This document shows positions 11,341 to 22,751 of a DNA stretch of 64,000 nt, one piece after another (within the stretch, counting starts at the first letter, position 1; every line of letters starts with the position of its first letter). Made by a program: the position numbers and the translations under genes. The notes beneath the pieces were generated by a model. It did no database searches and was not told the DNA's origin. It was given only the letters and a program-made list of their open reading frames with translations. The DNA comes from Colocasia esculenta. Lineage: Eukaryota > Streptophyta > Magnoliopsida > Alismatales > Araceae. The stretch covers positions 18,635,346 to 18,699,345 of the forward strand of contig CM024766.1 in NCBI GenBank assembly GCA_014218235.1, read 5' to 3'.

Positions 11341-12317
11341 GGCCCCCAATTGGCCATCCATCACATCAAGAGACCCAACGAACTCTTGGAGCCTCCAGAA
11401 AGTTCCCTTTGGCGGCGAGAAGAGTTCATCTCCCTCCTCTGCTCTCCTGGTGTCTTCTGAAGACCAATTCTCATCAATTCGATTGTGAGAATTGGAGTGT
11501 GATTGTTGAAGAAGCATCTGAAGCGCCTCAAGGAAGCAGATCAAGTAGAAGCATCTGTTGGAGAAGATTTTAAGGAAGATCCCCAAGTTCAATTGTGCAG
11601 AGCATCGGCTGGGACTTCAAGAATTCAAGCCTCCTCCCAATCTGAGCTTCTACAAGGGAGTACACTGAAGAACAAAGTCTTTTCATATAATCTTCTTTGT
11701 ACTTTTGTCTTCTGAGACATTTTGAGATTGTGCAAGTGCTTCTGCATAATTCTCATGAATGTTCTCATGTGTGACATGATCTGTGCTGGAAGATCTATGT
11801 CTTGTGTTGGTGTCTAGCATAGTTGTTTGTGAGCCATTGTGCTCAGTTTGAGTCGTCGAGCTCAAGTGTTTGTTGAGCAGTCTTGCTCAGGGATCTAGAG
11901 TAGTCTTACTCTAGAGGTGTGTGAGTTGTAAGCTCAGGTGTTGGAGTTGTCTGGCTCCAGTGGGTGTGTTACCCAAGTTGTTTAGTGAATCCTCACTGGG
12001 TGTGAGGGGTGGATGTAGGAATCACATGGGTGATTTCTGAACCACCTAAAAATCTCTGTGCAGTTGTCTATTTGTGGTTTGATTCCATTATCCGTTAGAT
12101 GCTTGCATAGGATTGCTTAAAATTCACTTAATCAACTGGTTTCACATCTTTTTTATCAACTCACCTATCATCTCATCAGATCTGTGTTTTTCACTGATTA
12201 AATTGCCTCTGATTCTCTAAGTAATTTTAAATTGCTTAAGCTTCCGCATAGAGTGGCATAGATCTATTCATCCCCCCCCCTTCTAGATCTTATCCACACA
12301 TTTTCCTCAATCCTTCA

Positions 12318-12632
12318 AAATTTTGATACCTAAATTGCTTTGGGTGCCATCAGTTATTTCAACTCAGCAACAAGATGTTTTGGAATCTAGATTTGCTTTA
12401 TCTTCTTCGCTTTTGATCTGTATTTTTCATCAGTGTGACCAGATTTTTTGCAGTTTGTGCACATCATGATCCTTTGTGGTGTCAAACCTTTATTCTTTTT
12501 GATATAGGGTTTGGAACCAACTGAAAGGTTTTCATTGTTCTTTGGATTTAAAGTTGGTCTAACATTGGATTTTAAATCTTGTTGATTTTTGGCTTGAATT
12601 CTTTCATGTTTGAATTGTGTTCTAGAGTTTTT
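12318..12632 (-). pseudogene. gag: E3 gag, C-terminal part (second zinc knuckle)
   Basis: On the minus strand this encodes the end of a SIRE gag: a Lys/Asn-rich stretch, then CTNCKKSGHTDEKY, a zinc knuckle whose last Cys is Tyr. Stops and a degraded linker toward protease follow. It continues the 427-codon gag frame that stops at 18648: removing E2 with one TTTTT copy rejoins the two parts. E1 cuts it off at 12318. Confidence 0.85.
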
Positions 12633-12959
12633 TGTTGAACCACTCTTTATTACCTTCATATTTTGGTGTTAACAAAATTATGATTAGATTTGTTCTTGAT
12701 TATTTTGGTGCTAACAAAATTTATGATGTAACTTAAATTGAATATTTTGTTTCATCTGTGTCGCATCAATCTCATAGAAAAATGCTGAGTCTCATATTGA
12801 TGCAATATGGCGCACTAAAATGATAAAATCGATGTTTAATCTATATACATCGATTTAAGTTCAAGTGCCAAACTAACAAGCGCTACAACGACTTGACTTG
12901 ATTGACTTTATAAGCGCTACATCGATTTGGTTTTATAAGCGCCATAACGATTTGATAAG

Positions 12960-13265
12960 TGAGCGCATCAATTATGCCCTCACATCGATTTGCTCGCATA
13001 ACGATTTCATAAGTGATCAGATCGATTTCTCTATTGATCATAATGATTTGCTCGCATAACGATTTCATAAGTGATCAGATCGATTTCTCTATTGATCATA
13101 ACGATTTGCTTGCATAACGATTTCATAAGTAATGAGATCGATTTCTTTATTGATCATAACGATTTGCTTGCATAACGATTTCATAAGTGATCAGATCGAT
13201 TTCTTCAGGAGATCATAACGATTTGCCTGCATAACGATTTCATAAATGATCACATCGATTTGTTC
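12960..13265 (+). repeat. 58-bp tandem repeat in E2 5' LTR U3
   Basis: CATAACGATTTCATAAG recurs at 12997, 13055, 13113, 13171 and 13230, a 58-59 bp period. Each unit carries TGATCA, ATCGATTT and AACGATTT words. Similar words extend from 12832 to 13345. A matching array is at about 17120-17430 in the 3' LTR. Confidence 0.9.
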
Positions 13266-13653
13266 AACGATTTGTTTACAAATGAGCAACGACTCTTCAC
13301 ATAACGATTTCATAAGTCATGCTCATAACGATTTCTTCATAGATTCTGTTCAAACACAGATTGCCTTTATATTTCAAATATGCTTGGCGCTTAAATGAAA
13401 AGTCAAATATCTTCTGACAAAAAGCTGCATGCATATTTCAGAGTCTTGTCAAATAGATATGAACTACTATTTTCAGAATGTCTAGACACAGTAGCATGCA
13501 CAGTTTTCATGTAAACACTCTTTTATGCTAACACTCTCTTCTATGCTTACAGACCTCGAAGACCACCAGAGTCTGATTAAGACAAATGAAGAGAAGATGA
13601 GCAACGGCTAGGACTCCAACGGATCGCTTCAACGGATCTGTTCAAATTGCTCA

Positions 13654-13659
13654 TATAAA
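13654..13659 (+). promoter_or_regulatory. TATA box of E2 5' LTR
   Basis: TATAAA downstream of the tandem array. The right LTR has TATAAA in the same context near 17822. Confidence 0.5.
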
Positions 13660-14462
13660 CGATGAAGCATAAGCTGAAGAAGAAGTAATGAGCTTTTCCT
13701 AAAAATCTTTGAAGGAGTGTACAACCAGTGAGGAACCTCAACGCCACATACACTCAAAGGAAAAGAGAGAAAGAGCCTGAGCCTAGAAGAAGTGTTCAAG
13801 CATCTAAAGCTCTCAAGCCTTCAAGCTTTCTTTTCTCTCTTCATTCTCCCTGTGCTTATTGTAATTCTTGGGGAGAGTTTCTGCTGAGAGTTTCTTTGGG
13901 TAGAGGCCATTCTTGTAGAACTCTCAGCACTGTTTCTTTCTTTATAAGAAAGACATCTCGTCCAGCTGTAGGACTGTATACAGTAGTTAACCCAGCTAGG
14001 GGTTTGTGTCTAGTAGAACCAGACTGGGGTTTGTACCAGTAGTTAACCCAGCTAGGGGTTTGTGTCTAGTAGAACCGCACTGGGATTTGTACTAGGAGGT
14101 TGGCTTCTTTACCTGTAAGAGAAGTGGGCTGCCTTCTTGCCCGGGAAAGAGAAGAAGACCAGCTGGGGTGCTGGGTGTTGTATTGTCCTTGAGGGGGACT
14201 GTACCATTGGTTAGTAAAATCCCAAGAGGTTGCTTGGGGACTGGACATAGGACTTCCATGTGGGAAGGGCCGAACCAAGATAAATCTCTTGTGTTATTTG
14301 TGTGATTGTTTATTTGCTTCTGCACTGCTACTCTTTATCACACTAAACTAACCAAACTTTTAAGTGATAATTTTCTGTGTTTAAGTTTCTATTTCAGATT
14401 TCAGAAAAACCTATTCACCCCCCTCTAGGTTTGCTTGCTGCCCTACCAAAAGGGCCAACAAG

Positions 14463-14477
14463 TGGTATCAGAGAGGG
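14463..14477 (+). other. E2 primer binding site (tRNA-iMet)
   Basis: TGGTATCAGAGAGGG lies two bases after the LTR end. It matches the initiator-Met tRNA 3' end with one change from the usual GAGCGGG. Confidence 0.88.
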
Positions 14478-14523
14478 TCTCTGATCATTCATAGAAGATC
14501 CAACGATCTTAGAGTAAAGATCC

Positions 14524-16295
14524 ATGGCAGCTCAAGGATATGCTGAAGGTCAATCAGTCACCAGACCTCCATTCTTTGATGGAGAGGACTACCAATATTG
14601 GAAGATGCGAATGGAATGCTTCATTCGGGGCACAGACTTCGATTTGTGGCAGGTAATAGAGGTAGGTGATTTTGTTGTTGTTCCTGTTCTAGGCACTACT
14701 GCTATTACAATAGCTGATAAAAATAAACTATCTTTAAACTTTAAAGCTAAGAACTATTTATGTTGTGCTTTATCCAAAAAAGAATTTAGTAGAGTATCTG
14801 CATGTAAATCTGCTAAAGAAATATGGGATAAACTGCAGATAACTTATGAAGGAACAGATAAAGTAAAACAAACTAGAATAGATATTCTTATCTCACAATA
14901 TGAGTAATTTAAAATGTTTCCAAATGAAAATATCACTCAAATGTATAATAGATTTTCAAGTATAGTAGTTGGTCTAAGCTCTCTTGGTAAAAATCTTTCT
15001 GATGAGGAAACTGTTAGAAAAATACTTAGGTCCTTAACTATTTCATAGACACCTAAAGTAACTGCTATTGAAGAGGCCCATGATTTAACCAAATTGTCAA
15101 TTGATAATTTAATAGGTTCTCTCATGGCACATGAAATAAATATGGAGCGATTGTCTGAAAGCTCATCTAAGAGGAAATGTACTAATGCTCTTAAGGTTGT
15201 AGCTGCTCCTTCCACTTCTTCTTCTAGCTCCAAAAATGCAGATTCTGAAGACAGTGACGTAGATGAAGTTCTGTCCAAGCTTCAAAAAATTTTCAAGAAG
15301 AAGAAAAATGGATCGAAAAGGATTCAAAAGAAAAATAGAAAAGAGAAAGAACAGTCTGCTATGAATGCAGAAAACCTGGACATCTGAGACCAGATTGTCC
15401 AAGACTCAAGAAGACTGGTCAAACTGAAAAACCCAAGAAGCAGCACAAGAAATTTAAAAGAAGAGCCATGGCGGCTGCTTGGGAAAATGATGAGGTCACA
15501 AGCTCAGAATCATCAAGCTCAGATTCCGAAAAGGAGCAGGTAAATCTAGCCCTCATGGTGGGACTAAATGAGGTACACTCTGAACCTTCCTTTGACTCTT
15601 ACACAAATTCAGGGTCAGAGTTCGAAGACTTAGAAGAAGTCTTTAATGAACTATATAATAAGCATAAGGTTGTTGTAAAAGAACTAAAAAATCTCAAGAG
15701 CAACCTTACCTGTTTAGAAAACACTAATTCTGATCTTAAATTAGAAATGGAATAACTAGAAGAACAATTAAAAGAATATAAAGATAAAAATTATCTTTTA
15801 AATGAAGATTTGAAAAGCAAGAGCAAAGAGAAGTTAGAGTTAGAAGAAAAATTAAAAACTCTAACTAAAGAAAATCTCTATTTAAAAGAATCAGTTAGTA
15901 AATTAACTAGAGGGAAAACATCTTTAGCCCTATGCTTAAAAGGGTCAAAATCTGGAAATAATAAACAAGGCCTTGGAAACAAACCTCCAGAAAAAGGAAA
16001 ACAAAGCATAATTCCTGAAAAATATCCACTACCAAAATTTGTAAAAGAAACCAAGATGCCTCAGAAAAAGGCCCCAGTAAAAGAAAAAGTTTACAAAAAT
16101 CATGTTCTAAAAACTCAACACAAAGAGAATAAGAACAGCAAAACAATCTATATTCATTGTTGTTCTCATTGCAGTAAACTAGGACACACTGTAAACACCT
16201 GCACAACAAGGCACCTAGTTTGGATTCCGAAAGGATACTTTTATGCACCTAACCATCAAGGACCCAAAAAGATTTGGGTACCTATTTCTGAATAA
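14524..16295 (+). pseudogene. gag: E2 gag (two zinc knuckles, coiled coil), lightly broken
   Basis: The start MAAQGYAEGQSVTRPPFFDG is the standard SIRE gag beginning. The frame runs to about 15350 with two stops (14905 and 15046), shifts once, then runs on to 16295 with one more stop (15753). The order is capsid-like helices, a first knuckle CYECRKPGHLRPDC from 15357, an acidic Ser-rich linker, a long Lys/Glu coiled coil (about 15640-15900) and a second knuckle CSHCSKLGHTVNTC near 16165-16206, then the WVPISE end. Four point lesions in about 590 codons suggest the ORF was intact when the copy landed. It is the only coding region of the element. Confidence 0.88.
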
Positions 16296-16781
16296 GTTGT
16301 TTGCAGGATAGCCTTAGAGCATCAGGATCAAGGATGCTCAAGGCAAGGATGACTGCAGACTCTTCACTCAAATCATATCTGAAGAAAAAGTAGTCACAAG
16401 GATTGAATGTGTTTATGTTGCTACTAACAATGTTTGCAAGTTTTTTTTTTTTGTGTGTGGTATACAGGCAAAAATCTTGAAGACTTGACAAACAGCATGT
16501 CAAAAGTCAAGAGCATCAAGATCTGACTTGCCTCACATTAAGGGGGAGTCTCATGCTCAAGGGGAGCACAGATTAAGGGGGAGTTATTCAATAAATGTCA
16601 ATCATTGTTGAACCCCTCAATGGTAAGAAATTCTCTCAAAAGGGGAGAGAAATGGATGGTAAGATCCTTCCTTTTCGGTTAGTGACAAAAAGGGGGAGAA
16701 TTTATATGGTCTAGGAATTTTCTGCATTTTCTAAGTTTCATATACTTGTGTCAGAAAATTCTCATAAATTTTGTCATCACC
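16296..16781 (+). other. E2 3' internal region with decoy polypurine tracts
   Basis: No ORF. It begins with the scar of the pol deletion and contains a T-run at 16441-16451. Five purine-rich PPT-like tracts follow (about 16540, 16558, 16574, 16638 and 16686) before the real one. Confidence 0.75.
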
Positions 16782-16794
16782 AAAAAGGGGGAGA
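16782..16794 (+). other. E2 polypurine tract
   Basis: AAAAAGGGGGAGA, immediately before the 3' LTR TG at 16796. Confidence 0.85.
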
Positions 16795-16795
16795 T

Positions 16796-18639
16796 TGTTG
16801 AACCACTCTTTATTACCTTCATATTTTGGTGTTAACAAAATTTATGATTAGATTTGTTTTTTATTATTTTGGTGCTAACAAAATTTATGATGTAACTTAA
16901 ATTGAATATTTTGTTTCATCTGTGTCGCATCAATCTCATAGAAAATTGCTGAGTCTCATATTGATGCAATATGGCGCACTAAAATGATAAAATCGATGTT
17001 TAATCTATATACATCGATTTAAGTTCAAGTGCCAAACTAACAAGCACTACAACGACTTAACTTGATCGACTTTATAAGCGCTACATCGATTTGGTTTTAT
17101 AAGCGCCATAACGATTTGATAAGTGAGCGCATCAATTATGCCCTCACATCGATTTGCTCGCATAACGATTTCATAAGTGATCAGATTGATTTCTTTATTG
17201 ATCATAACGATTTGCTCGCATAACGATTTCATAAGTGATCAGATCGATTTCTCTATTGATCATAACGATTTGCTTGCAAAACAATTTCATAAGTGATCAG
17301 ATCGATTTCTTTATTGATCATAACGATTTTCTTGCATAACGATTTCATAAGTGATCAGATCGATTTCTTCAGGAGATCATAACGATTTTCCTGCATAACG
17401 ATTTCATAAATGATCACATCGATTTGTTCAACGATTTATTTACAAATGAGCAACGACTCTTCACATAACGATTTCATAAGTCATGCTCATAACGATTTCT
17501 TCATAGATTCTGTTCAAACACAGATTGCCTTTATATTTCAAATATGCTTGGTGCTTAAATGAAAAGTCAAATATCTTCTGACAAAAAGCTGCATGCATAT
17601 TTCAGAGTCTTGTCAAATAGATATGAACTACTATTTTCAGAATGTCTAGAGAAACACAGTAGCATGCACAGTTTTCATGTAAACACTCTTTTATGCTAAC
17701 ACTCTCTTCTATGCTTACAGACCTCGAAGACCACCAGAGTCTGATTAAGACCAATGAAGAGAAGATGAGCAATGGCTAGGACTCCAACGGATCGCTTCAA
17801 CGGATCTATTCAAATTGCTCATATAAAAGATGAAGCATAAGCTGAAGAAGAAGTAATGAGCTTTTCCTAAAAATCTTTTGAAGGAGTGTACAACCAGTGA
17901 GGAACCTCAACGCCATATACACTCAAAGGAAAAGAGAGAAAGAGCCTGAGCCCAGAAGAAGTGTTCAAGCATCCGAAGCTCTCAAGCCTTCAAGCTATCT
18001 TTTCTCTCTTCATTCTCCCTGTGCTTATTGTAATTCTTGGGGAGAGTTTCTGCTGAGAGTTTCTTTGGGTAGAGGCCATTCTTGTAGAACTCTCAGCACT
18101 GTTTCTTTCTTTATAAGAAAGACATCTCATCCAGCTGTAGGACTGTATACAGTAGTTAACCCAGCTAGGGGTTTGTGTCTAGCAGAACCAAATTGTGGTT
18201 TGTACCAGTAGTTAACCCAGCTAGGGATTTGTGTCTAGTAGAACCGCACTGGGGTTTGTACCAGGAGGTTGGCTTCTTTACCTGTAAGAGAAGTGGGTTG
18301 CCTTCTTTCCCGGGAAAGAGAAGAAGACCAGCTGGGGTGCTGGGTGTTGTATTGTCCTTGAGGGGGACTGTACCCTTGGTTAGTAAAATCCCAAGAGGTT
18401 GCTTGGGGACTGGACGTAGGACTTCCATATGGGAAGGGCCGAACCAGGATAAATCTCTTGTGTTATTTGTGTGATTGTCTATTTGCTTCCGCACTGCTAC
18501 TCTTTATCACACTAAACTAACCAAACTTTTAAGTGATAATTTTCTATGTTTATGTTTCTATTTTAGATTTCAGAAAAACCTATTCACCCCCCCCCCCCCC
18601 CCTCTAGGTTAGCTTGCTGCTGTACCAAAAGGGCCAACA
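16796..18639 (+). repeat. E2 3' LTR (1844 bp)
   Basis: Near-identical to 12633-14460. The clearest differences are a C-run near its end (16 Cs at 18587-18602 against 6 in the left LTR) and point changes, many of them C/T or G/A. Confidence 0.94.
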
Positions 18640-18647
18640 TTTTTGAC

Positions 18648-20312
18648 CTAACTTTGAATTTTTATTTTTGAGTTTGCTTTTGATTTTTCTTTGATGTTCT
18701 TTTCAAAATTGCCATAGGAAGTGTTTCCTTGAACAAATGAGGTTATCAAGGTTTGTCCAAATTTCTTATTATTTTCAGACTGATAACCTAGGCCATGCTT
18801 GGTAGGATTCATCTGAACTCCTAAAATAGCATCTAGGTTTTGTTTACCTTTAAAAATTTTTGACAAGGTTTCTTTCTTGTCATTCAGTTCTTTCTGGACA
18901 GTCTTTAGTTCCTCTTGAATTACTTCCTTTTCCTTTTTGAGTTTTTCATTTTCATCTAACAAGATTTGTTTTTCTTTTTCAATCAAATGACATCTTTCTT
19001 TAATGGCATCAATTTGTTCATTCAAACACTCTTGATCTTTTTTCATGTTCACAATTTCAACATTCAAAAGATTTATTTGTTCAGACTCTTGAGGATTGTG
19101 CAATATGTTGTTTATCTTCTTTATCAAGGTTTTATTTTCAGATTTTAGTTCACACAATTTTTCAAACAAAACAACATATGCTTCTTCCCAATCATCAATT
19201 GTAAAGTCGTCAAAAGAAGAACTTACTTCAGTGTTTTCTTCATGTCTAGCCAGGAGACGTGTCACTTCTTCCTCATCAGATTCATCTTCATCCTGTTCTT
19301 CCTCATCTTCATCAGACCATGTGGCCAGCATTGCCCTTGTCTTCTTAAACATTTGATTCTTCAATTTCCTCTTCAAATTAGGACACTCCCCTCTCATGTG
19401 TCCTGGTTTCCTGCACACATAACAAATAATATCAGTCTTTTTGTTGGTTTCCACCTTTTTGTTGAAATCATTTTTCTTTAAGACTTCCTTTTTGATGAAG
19501 GGTTTGAGCTTACATTTCCCTTTCTTTCTCAGAAACCTTTTGAATTGCCTTGTCAGTAAGGCCAATTCTTCATCACTCTCTTCATCAGAAGACTCATCAT
19601 TTTCATCAGATTGATCAGCAACAATTTTTGAACTAGATGAAGCTTTTAAAGCAATAGGTTTCTTAGATGTAGTCATAGATGCATTTCTTTTCAGATTTAT
19701 CTCATATGTCATAAGTGAACCTATTAGCTCATCTAGTTGCATGGTTGACAAATTTTTTGAATCCTCAATTACAGTGGCTTTTGTATGCCAGGCTGATGGA
19801 AGTGATCTAAGGACTTTCCTAACAAGATCACTATTAGAATAATCTTTTCCTAGACCTCTAAGACCATTTACCAAAAGCATGAATCTAGCAAACATCTCAG
19901 AAATAGTCTCATCACTGTTCATTCTGAACATTTCATATTATGAGATTAAGATACTTACCTTGGTCTCTCTTACCTCAGAAGTTCCCTGATAAATGAGTTG
20001 TAGCTTGTCCCACATCTCCTTAGCAGATTTGCAAGAAGATACTCTTGAGTACTCCTTGGGATGGATGGCACACTGCATCATGTTCCTGGCACTCCAGCAT
20101 AGTGTTGATTTCTTGATCTGATCCTTGGTCCATAAGCTTTCATCTTCAGGAAGTTCATCTGGCCCCTTGTCAACAATTTTCCAGAGCTCGTAGTCATGAG
20201 CTCTCAGAAACACTTGCATCCTATTTTTCCAATAAGCATAATCAGATCCATCAAAGAAAGGAGGCCTAGTAACAGAATGACCCTCAGCAATAAACCCTTT
20301 GATGTTTTCCAT
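18648..20312 (-). pseudogene. gag: E3 gag, near-intact
   Basis: The frame starts at 20312 with MENIKGFIAEGHSVTRPPFF and is open except for one stop near 19935 (ISLIS*YE, likely CAA to TAA). After it a 427-codon stretch is open. It contains the capsid-like helices, a zinc knuckle CYVCRKPGHMRGEC at residues 170-183, an acidic block, and a coiled coil of about 150 residues rich in Lys, Glu and Leu. It ends at the E2 insertion and continues at 12632. It is the best-preserved gag in the window and is expected to form particle shells and bind RNA. The single stop would truncate the product. Confidence 0.9.
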
Positions 20313-20361
20313 AGAAATAGACTGTTGATCGTTAGATCAAACACTTTCAGTGCAATGAGAA

Positions 20362-20378
20362 CCTTCTTTGATACCAAA
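20362..20378 (-). other. E3 primer binding site (tRNA-iMet)
   Basis: Minus-strand TTGGTATCAAAGAAGG lies close to the LTR end, a diverged match to the iMet primer site. Confidence 0.75.
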
Positions 20379-20383
20379 TGAAA

Positions 20384-21535
20384 TGTTGCGAAAAAACTGC
20401 TATGAAGAAATCTAGAAGGGGGGTTGAATGGATTTCACCGAATTTTAAAATTCACTCTATTAGACTTTTGAGAAATCGAATTAAGAATTGAATCTAAAGC
20501 TTATTCACATTTCTGTGCAACTTAGACAAGTTAGATGGTGAAATACTAACGAGCCTATCAAGCATCTACCACAAGATAGAATCAAACCACAAGAACAGAG
20601 AGATTTAGGGTGGTTCGGATAACACAACAGTGTATCCTACATCCACCATCCACACACACACACACAAATGTGGCTTATCTTGCCGGTTCAGAAAAAATAC
20701 ACCACAACACACACACTGTGAGATTTAGAAATATCATAAACCACCACACACACGAAATTGGGCACAAGGATTGCACCAATTTCACAACACACACTTCAAT
20801 AGAGTAAGTTTGAAACGAAGAACCAGTCAGAACAATTGAAATCCAAGTTGAAGATGACTGGCTCGAAGATCCTTGTTTCTGCTTCAAGAATGGGGACCAG
20901 CTCTTCTGCTTCAGCTCCAGGAAGAAGACTCTGATGGCTCGAAAGTTTCCTTCAATTGGATCATCCAAAGTGCTCACGACCTTTGTTCCTTCAGATCTGG
21001 GAGCAATTCGGCTGGATAAGGTCTTCTTCAGAAGTCGGCTGGAACACTCTGGAGTCTGGAAGAGAAGATTCGTGTCCTGATGGATGATTACTCCAAAAGC
21101 CAAGTAGATAGGGGTTATTTATAGCCCCATGGATCCACATAATATCTTGGGAATTGGGAGCATTGAAATTCCCGACCAAAAACCCTTTACCAAAGTCATC
21201 CACGTGACTTGGTAAATTCAGATCTGGAGAATTGTCCGAACTTTGTCGACACTACACAGCTATGTGTCGACACACAGGGTCCTAGCTGAGAAACAGACTT
21301 CTGAGACAGTGAACTAGTGTCGACACCACTGGCATGTCTTCAGAATCCTTCTTCTAGGACAGTGAACTAGTGTCGACACTACAGGGCACTGTGTCAACAC
21401 ACTGGCATGTCTGTCCTTTTCTTTGAGCTATACATGAAAAAAAAACATTGTGAGATATAAATTTAAGCATGATAAACATGATTTCAATATATTCATGAAT
21501 CATATTTAGACGTCATCAAAATAAGAGATCCAATA
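20384..21535 (-). repeat. E3 5' LTR (~1150 bp)
   Basis: The LTR is aligned by shared blocks to the E1 LTR: the C-run and TCTAGA near its end, the block around 20600-20660, and the TTTTGATGA start region. Its 5' terminus on the minus strand reads TATTGGATCTC where a TG start is expected, consistent with one C-to-T change on the plus strand. A minus-strand TATA-like CTATAAATAACC is near 21113-21124. Confidence 0.8.
21244..21400 (-). repeat. GTGTCGACAC words in E3 LTR U3
   Basis: Four GTCGACAC cores (about 21244, 21264, 21317 and 21373) and a decayed GTGTCAACAC (about 21391) lie upstream of the promoter, as in E1 but without the long tandem unit. Confidence 0.85.
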
Positions 21536-22429
21536 TGATGCAGTAGGAATGTCATGGAAATACTGTATGGGCTTACATAGTTATTTTATAATGTTTTCTT
21601 TGGTTAATTAAGGAGATAGTGAAATGATTACAAGATTAATCCATGTTATGATGTTATAATTTAAAATTGTACTGCTGTTAGATGGAACCACAGACCCATT
21701 ATACTTAGTTTTTACACAGTAATCGTATGATTCTTTTACTTTTGTATCATGTTAAGTAGTCCAAGTTTATGAGAATAAATCCTAAGAAATGATACTGACC
21801 TCAGAAAAAATGTGAAAATTTATATGTGTGATGCATACTAGGAATTGAATTTCTATCAAAATTTCAGAATTTTCGGAACACTGTACTTACTGTTATGATT
21901 TTCTAAATGGTAAAAATGTGCATGGAAATCAATAGATGGAGAAAAATGGTATGAATGTTGAGTTATGATGAAATCAGTAAAAGGAGTATCATGATAGGTT
22001 GTTTTTGCACAGTAGAATTATGATTTCAGAAATGAGAAAATGTATTATGAAATCTTGCATTGTGGTCTTGCTAATTATGTATGAGTTTATGTAAAAGCAT
22101 GATGCAATTTCATAATTGCAGGAAAGTATGTTATTAGATTTCTGAAAATGATATGGCCAATAAGACATTGCTATTATAGAGATGCCTACATGGAACTACA
22201 CCATAGAATGCCCCTATGGTAATGGTTCACCTACATGAATTGACTACATGAATCTGTGGGCAACGGATTGAAATCCTGGAGGTAAACATGTTCTACTGGT
22301 TAAGGTGGGACGGACTTTCCCCAATATTGTGTAATAACCAAGACTTCATCACTATTTTGCATGGGTGATAAGTGAATGTTTTCTCTACATGATCTCTATT
22401 AATAGTGGGGATATGTCTTGGCAACTATA

Positions 22430-22576
22430 ACTACATGTTACATGAAATGAACTACATACTACATGAAATGAACTACATGCTACATGATATGAACTACATG
22501 CTACATGATATGGACTACATGCTACATGAGATTGATTACATGCTACATGGCATTAAATACATGTTATAAGATTTTG
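22430..22576 (+). repeat. 21-bp tandem repeat in G7
   Basis: ACTACAT-type words start at 22430, 22451, 22472, 22493, 22514 and 22535, an exact 21-bp period with CTACATGCTACATGATATGA-like units, and decay around 22556. Confidence 0.92.
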
Positions 22577-22751
22577 ACTATATGCCATGCCACATGAAAA
22601 TGTTTAAATGCTTTGTTTTATTACGTGATGTAATCCACATATTATATGAAATTGTCGTATTCTACGTGATAAGTAACCATCCTATGTAAAGAGTGAATGC
22701 CAAATGAATTAGAGCATGTTGATAGGAAGAGTTATATGGTATCAAGGATAA

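Larger units (their letters stand above)
1..12317 (+). mobile_element. E1: SIRE/Maximus-type Ty1/copia LTR retrotransposon (5' end outside window)
   Basis: The first 1075 bases recur at 11235-12317, which defines a pair of LTRs. Between them lie, in order, an initiator-Met PBS, gag with a CCHC knuckle, protease, integrase, RT and RNase H, then a long spacer, an extra ORF and a polypurine tract. Integrase before RT and an extra ORF after pol are the marks of the SIRE/Maximus branch of Ty1/copia. Base 1 corresponds to 11235 of the right LTR, so about 630 bp of the left LTR are missing and the whole element is about 12.9 kb. gag, pol and the extra ORF all carry stops and frameshifts, so this copy is not autonomous. 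DNA to the right belongs to E3, so E1 is nested in E3. The left target duplication cannot be seen. Confidence 0.93.
10604..12317 (+). repeat. E1 3' LTR, complete (1714 bp)
   Basis: The LTR runs from TGTTGGGTTG after the polypurine tract to TCCTTCA. The U3 holds a word array (10823-11215), the TATA box is at 11334-11340, and the R/U5 matches the left LTR from 11235 on. Flanking DNA after 12317 (AAATT...) is E3 gag read on the minus strand. Confidence 0.93.
12633..14460 (+). repeat. E2 5' LTR (1828 bp)
   Basis: Runs TGTTGAACCACTC...GGGCCAACA. The U3 holds 58-bp tandem units, a TATAAA at 13654-13659, and the SIRE-like end CTATTCACCCCCCTCTAGG. Frames within it (13728-14325) are not genes. Confidence 0.94.
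12633..18639 (+). mobile_element. E2: gag-only, non-autonomous SIRE-type copia element
   Basis: Two LTRs of 1828 and 1844 bp flank only 2335 bp of internal DNA. A five-base direct repeat TTTTT lies at 12628-12632 and 18640-18644, and the E3 gag reads across the site once E2 is removed. The internal part has an iMet PBS, a nearly complete gag and the polypurine tract. After gag a short remnant of the protease start (GCSRHMTGD-like, near 16343-16365) runs into pol-tail or 3' non-coding sequence, so protease, integrase, RT and RNase H were lost in a deletion. The two LTRs differ at only a few positions per 150 bp, so it moved fairly recently. Enzymes must have come from another element. Confidence 0.92.
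18640..21535 (-). mobile_element. E3: SIRE-type copia element, 5' LTR and gag (minus strand)
   Basis: On the minus strand the order is LTR (21535 to 20384), PBS, gag (20312 to 18648), then E2, then the gag end (12632-12318), after which E1 begins. Only the 5' third of the element is in the window. LTR and gag resemble E1, including GTGTCGACAC words in U3, so both belong to one broad family. Its 5' end abuts the gypsy LTR fragment G7. Confidence 0.88.

Noticed and set aside
12960..13345. Regularly spaced repeats that resemble a CRISPR array
   Set aside because: The whole 58-bp unit including the 'spacers' is repeated, the DNA is a plant LTR, and no cas genes are present.
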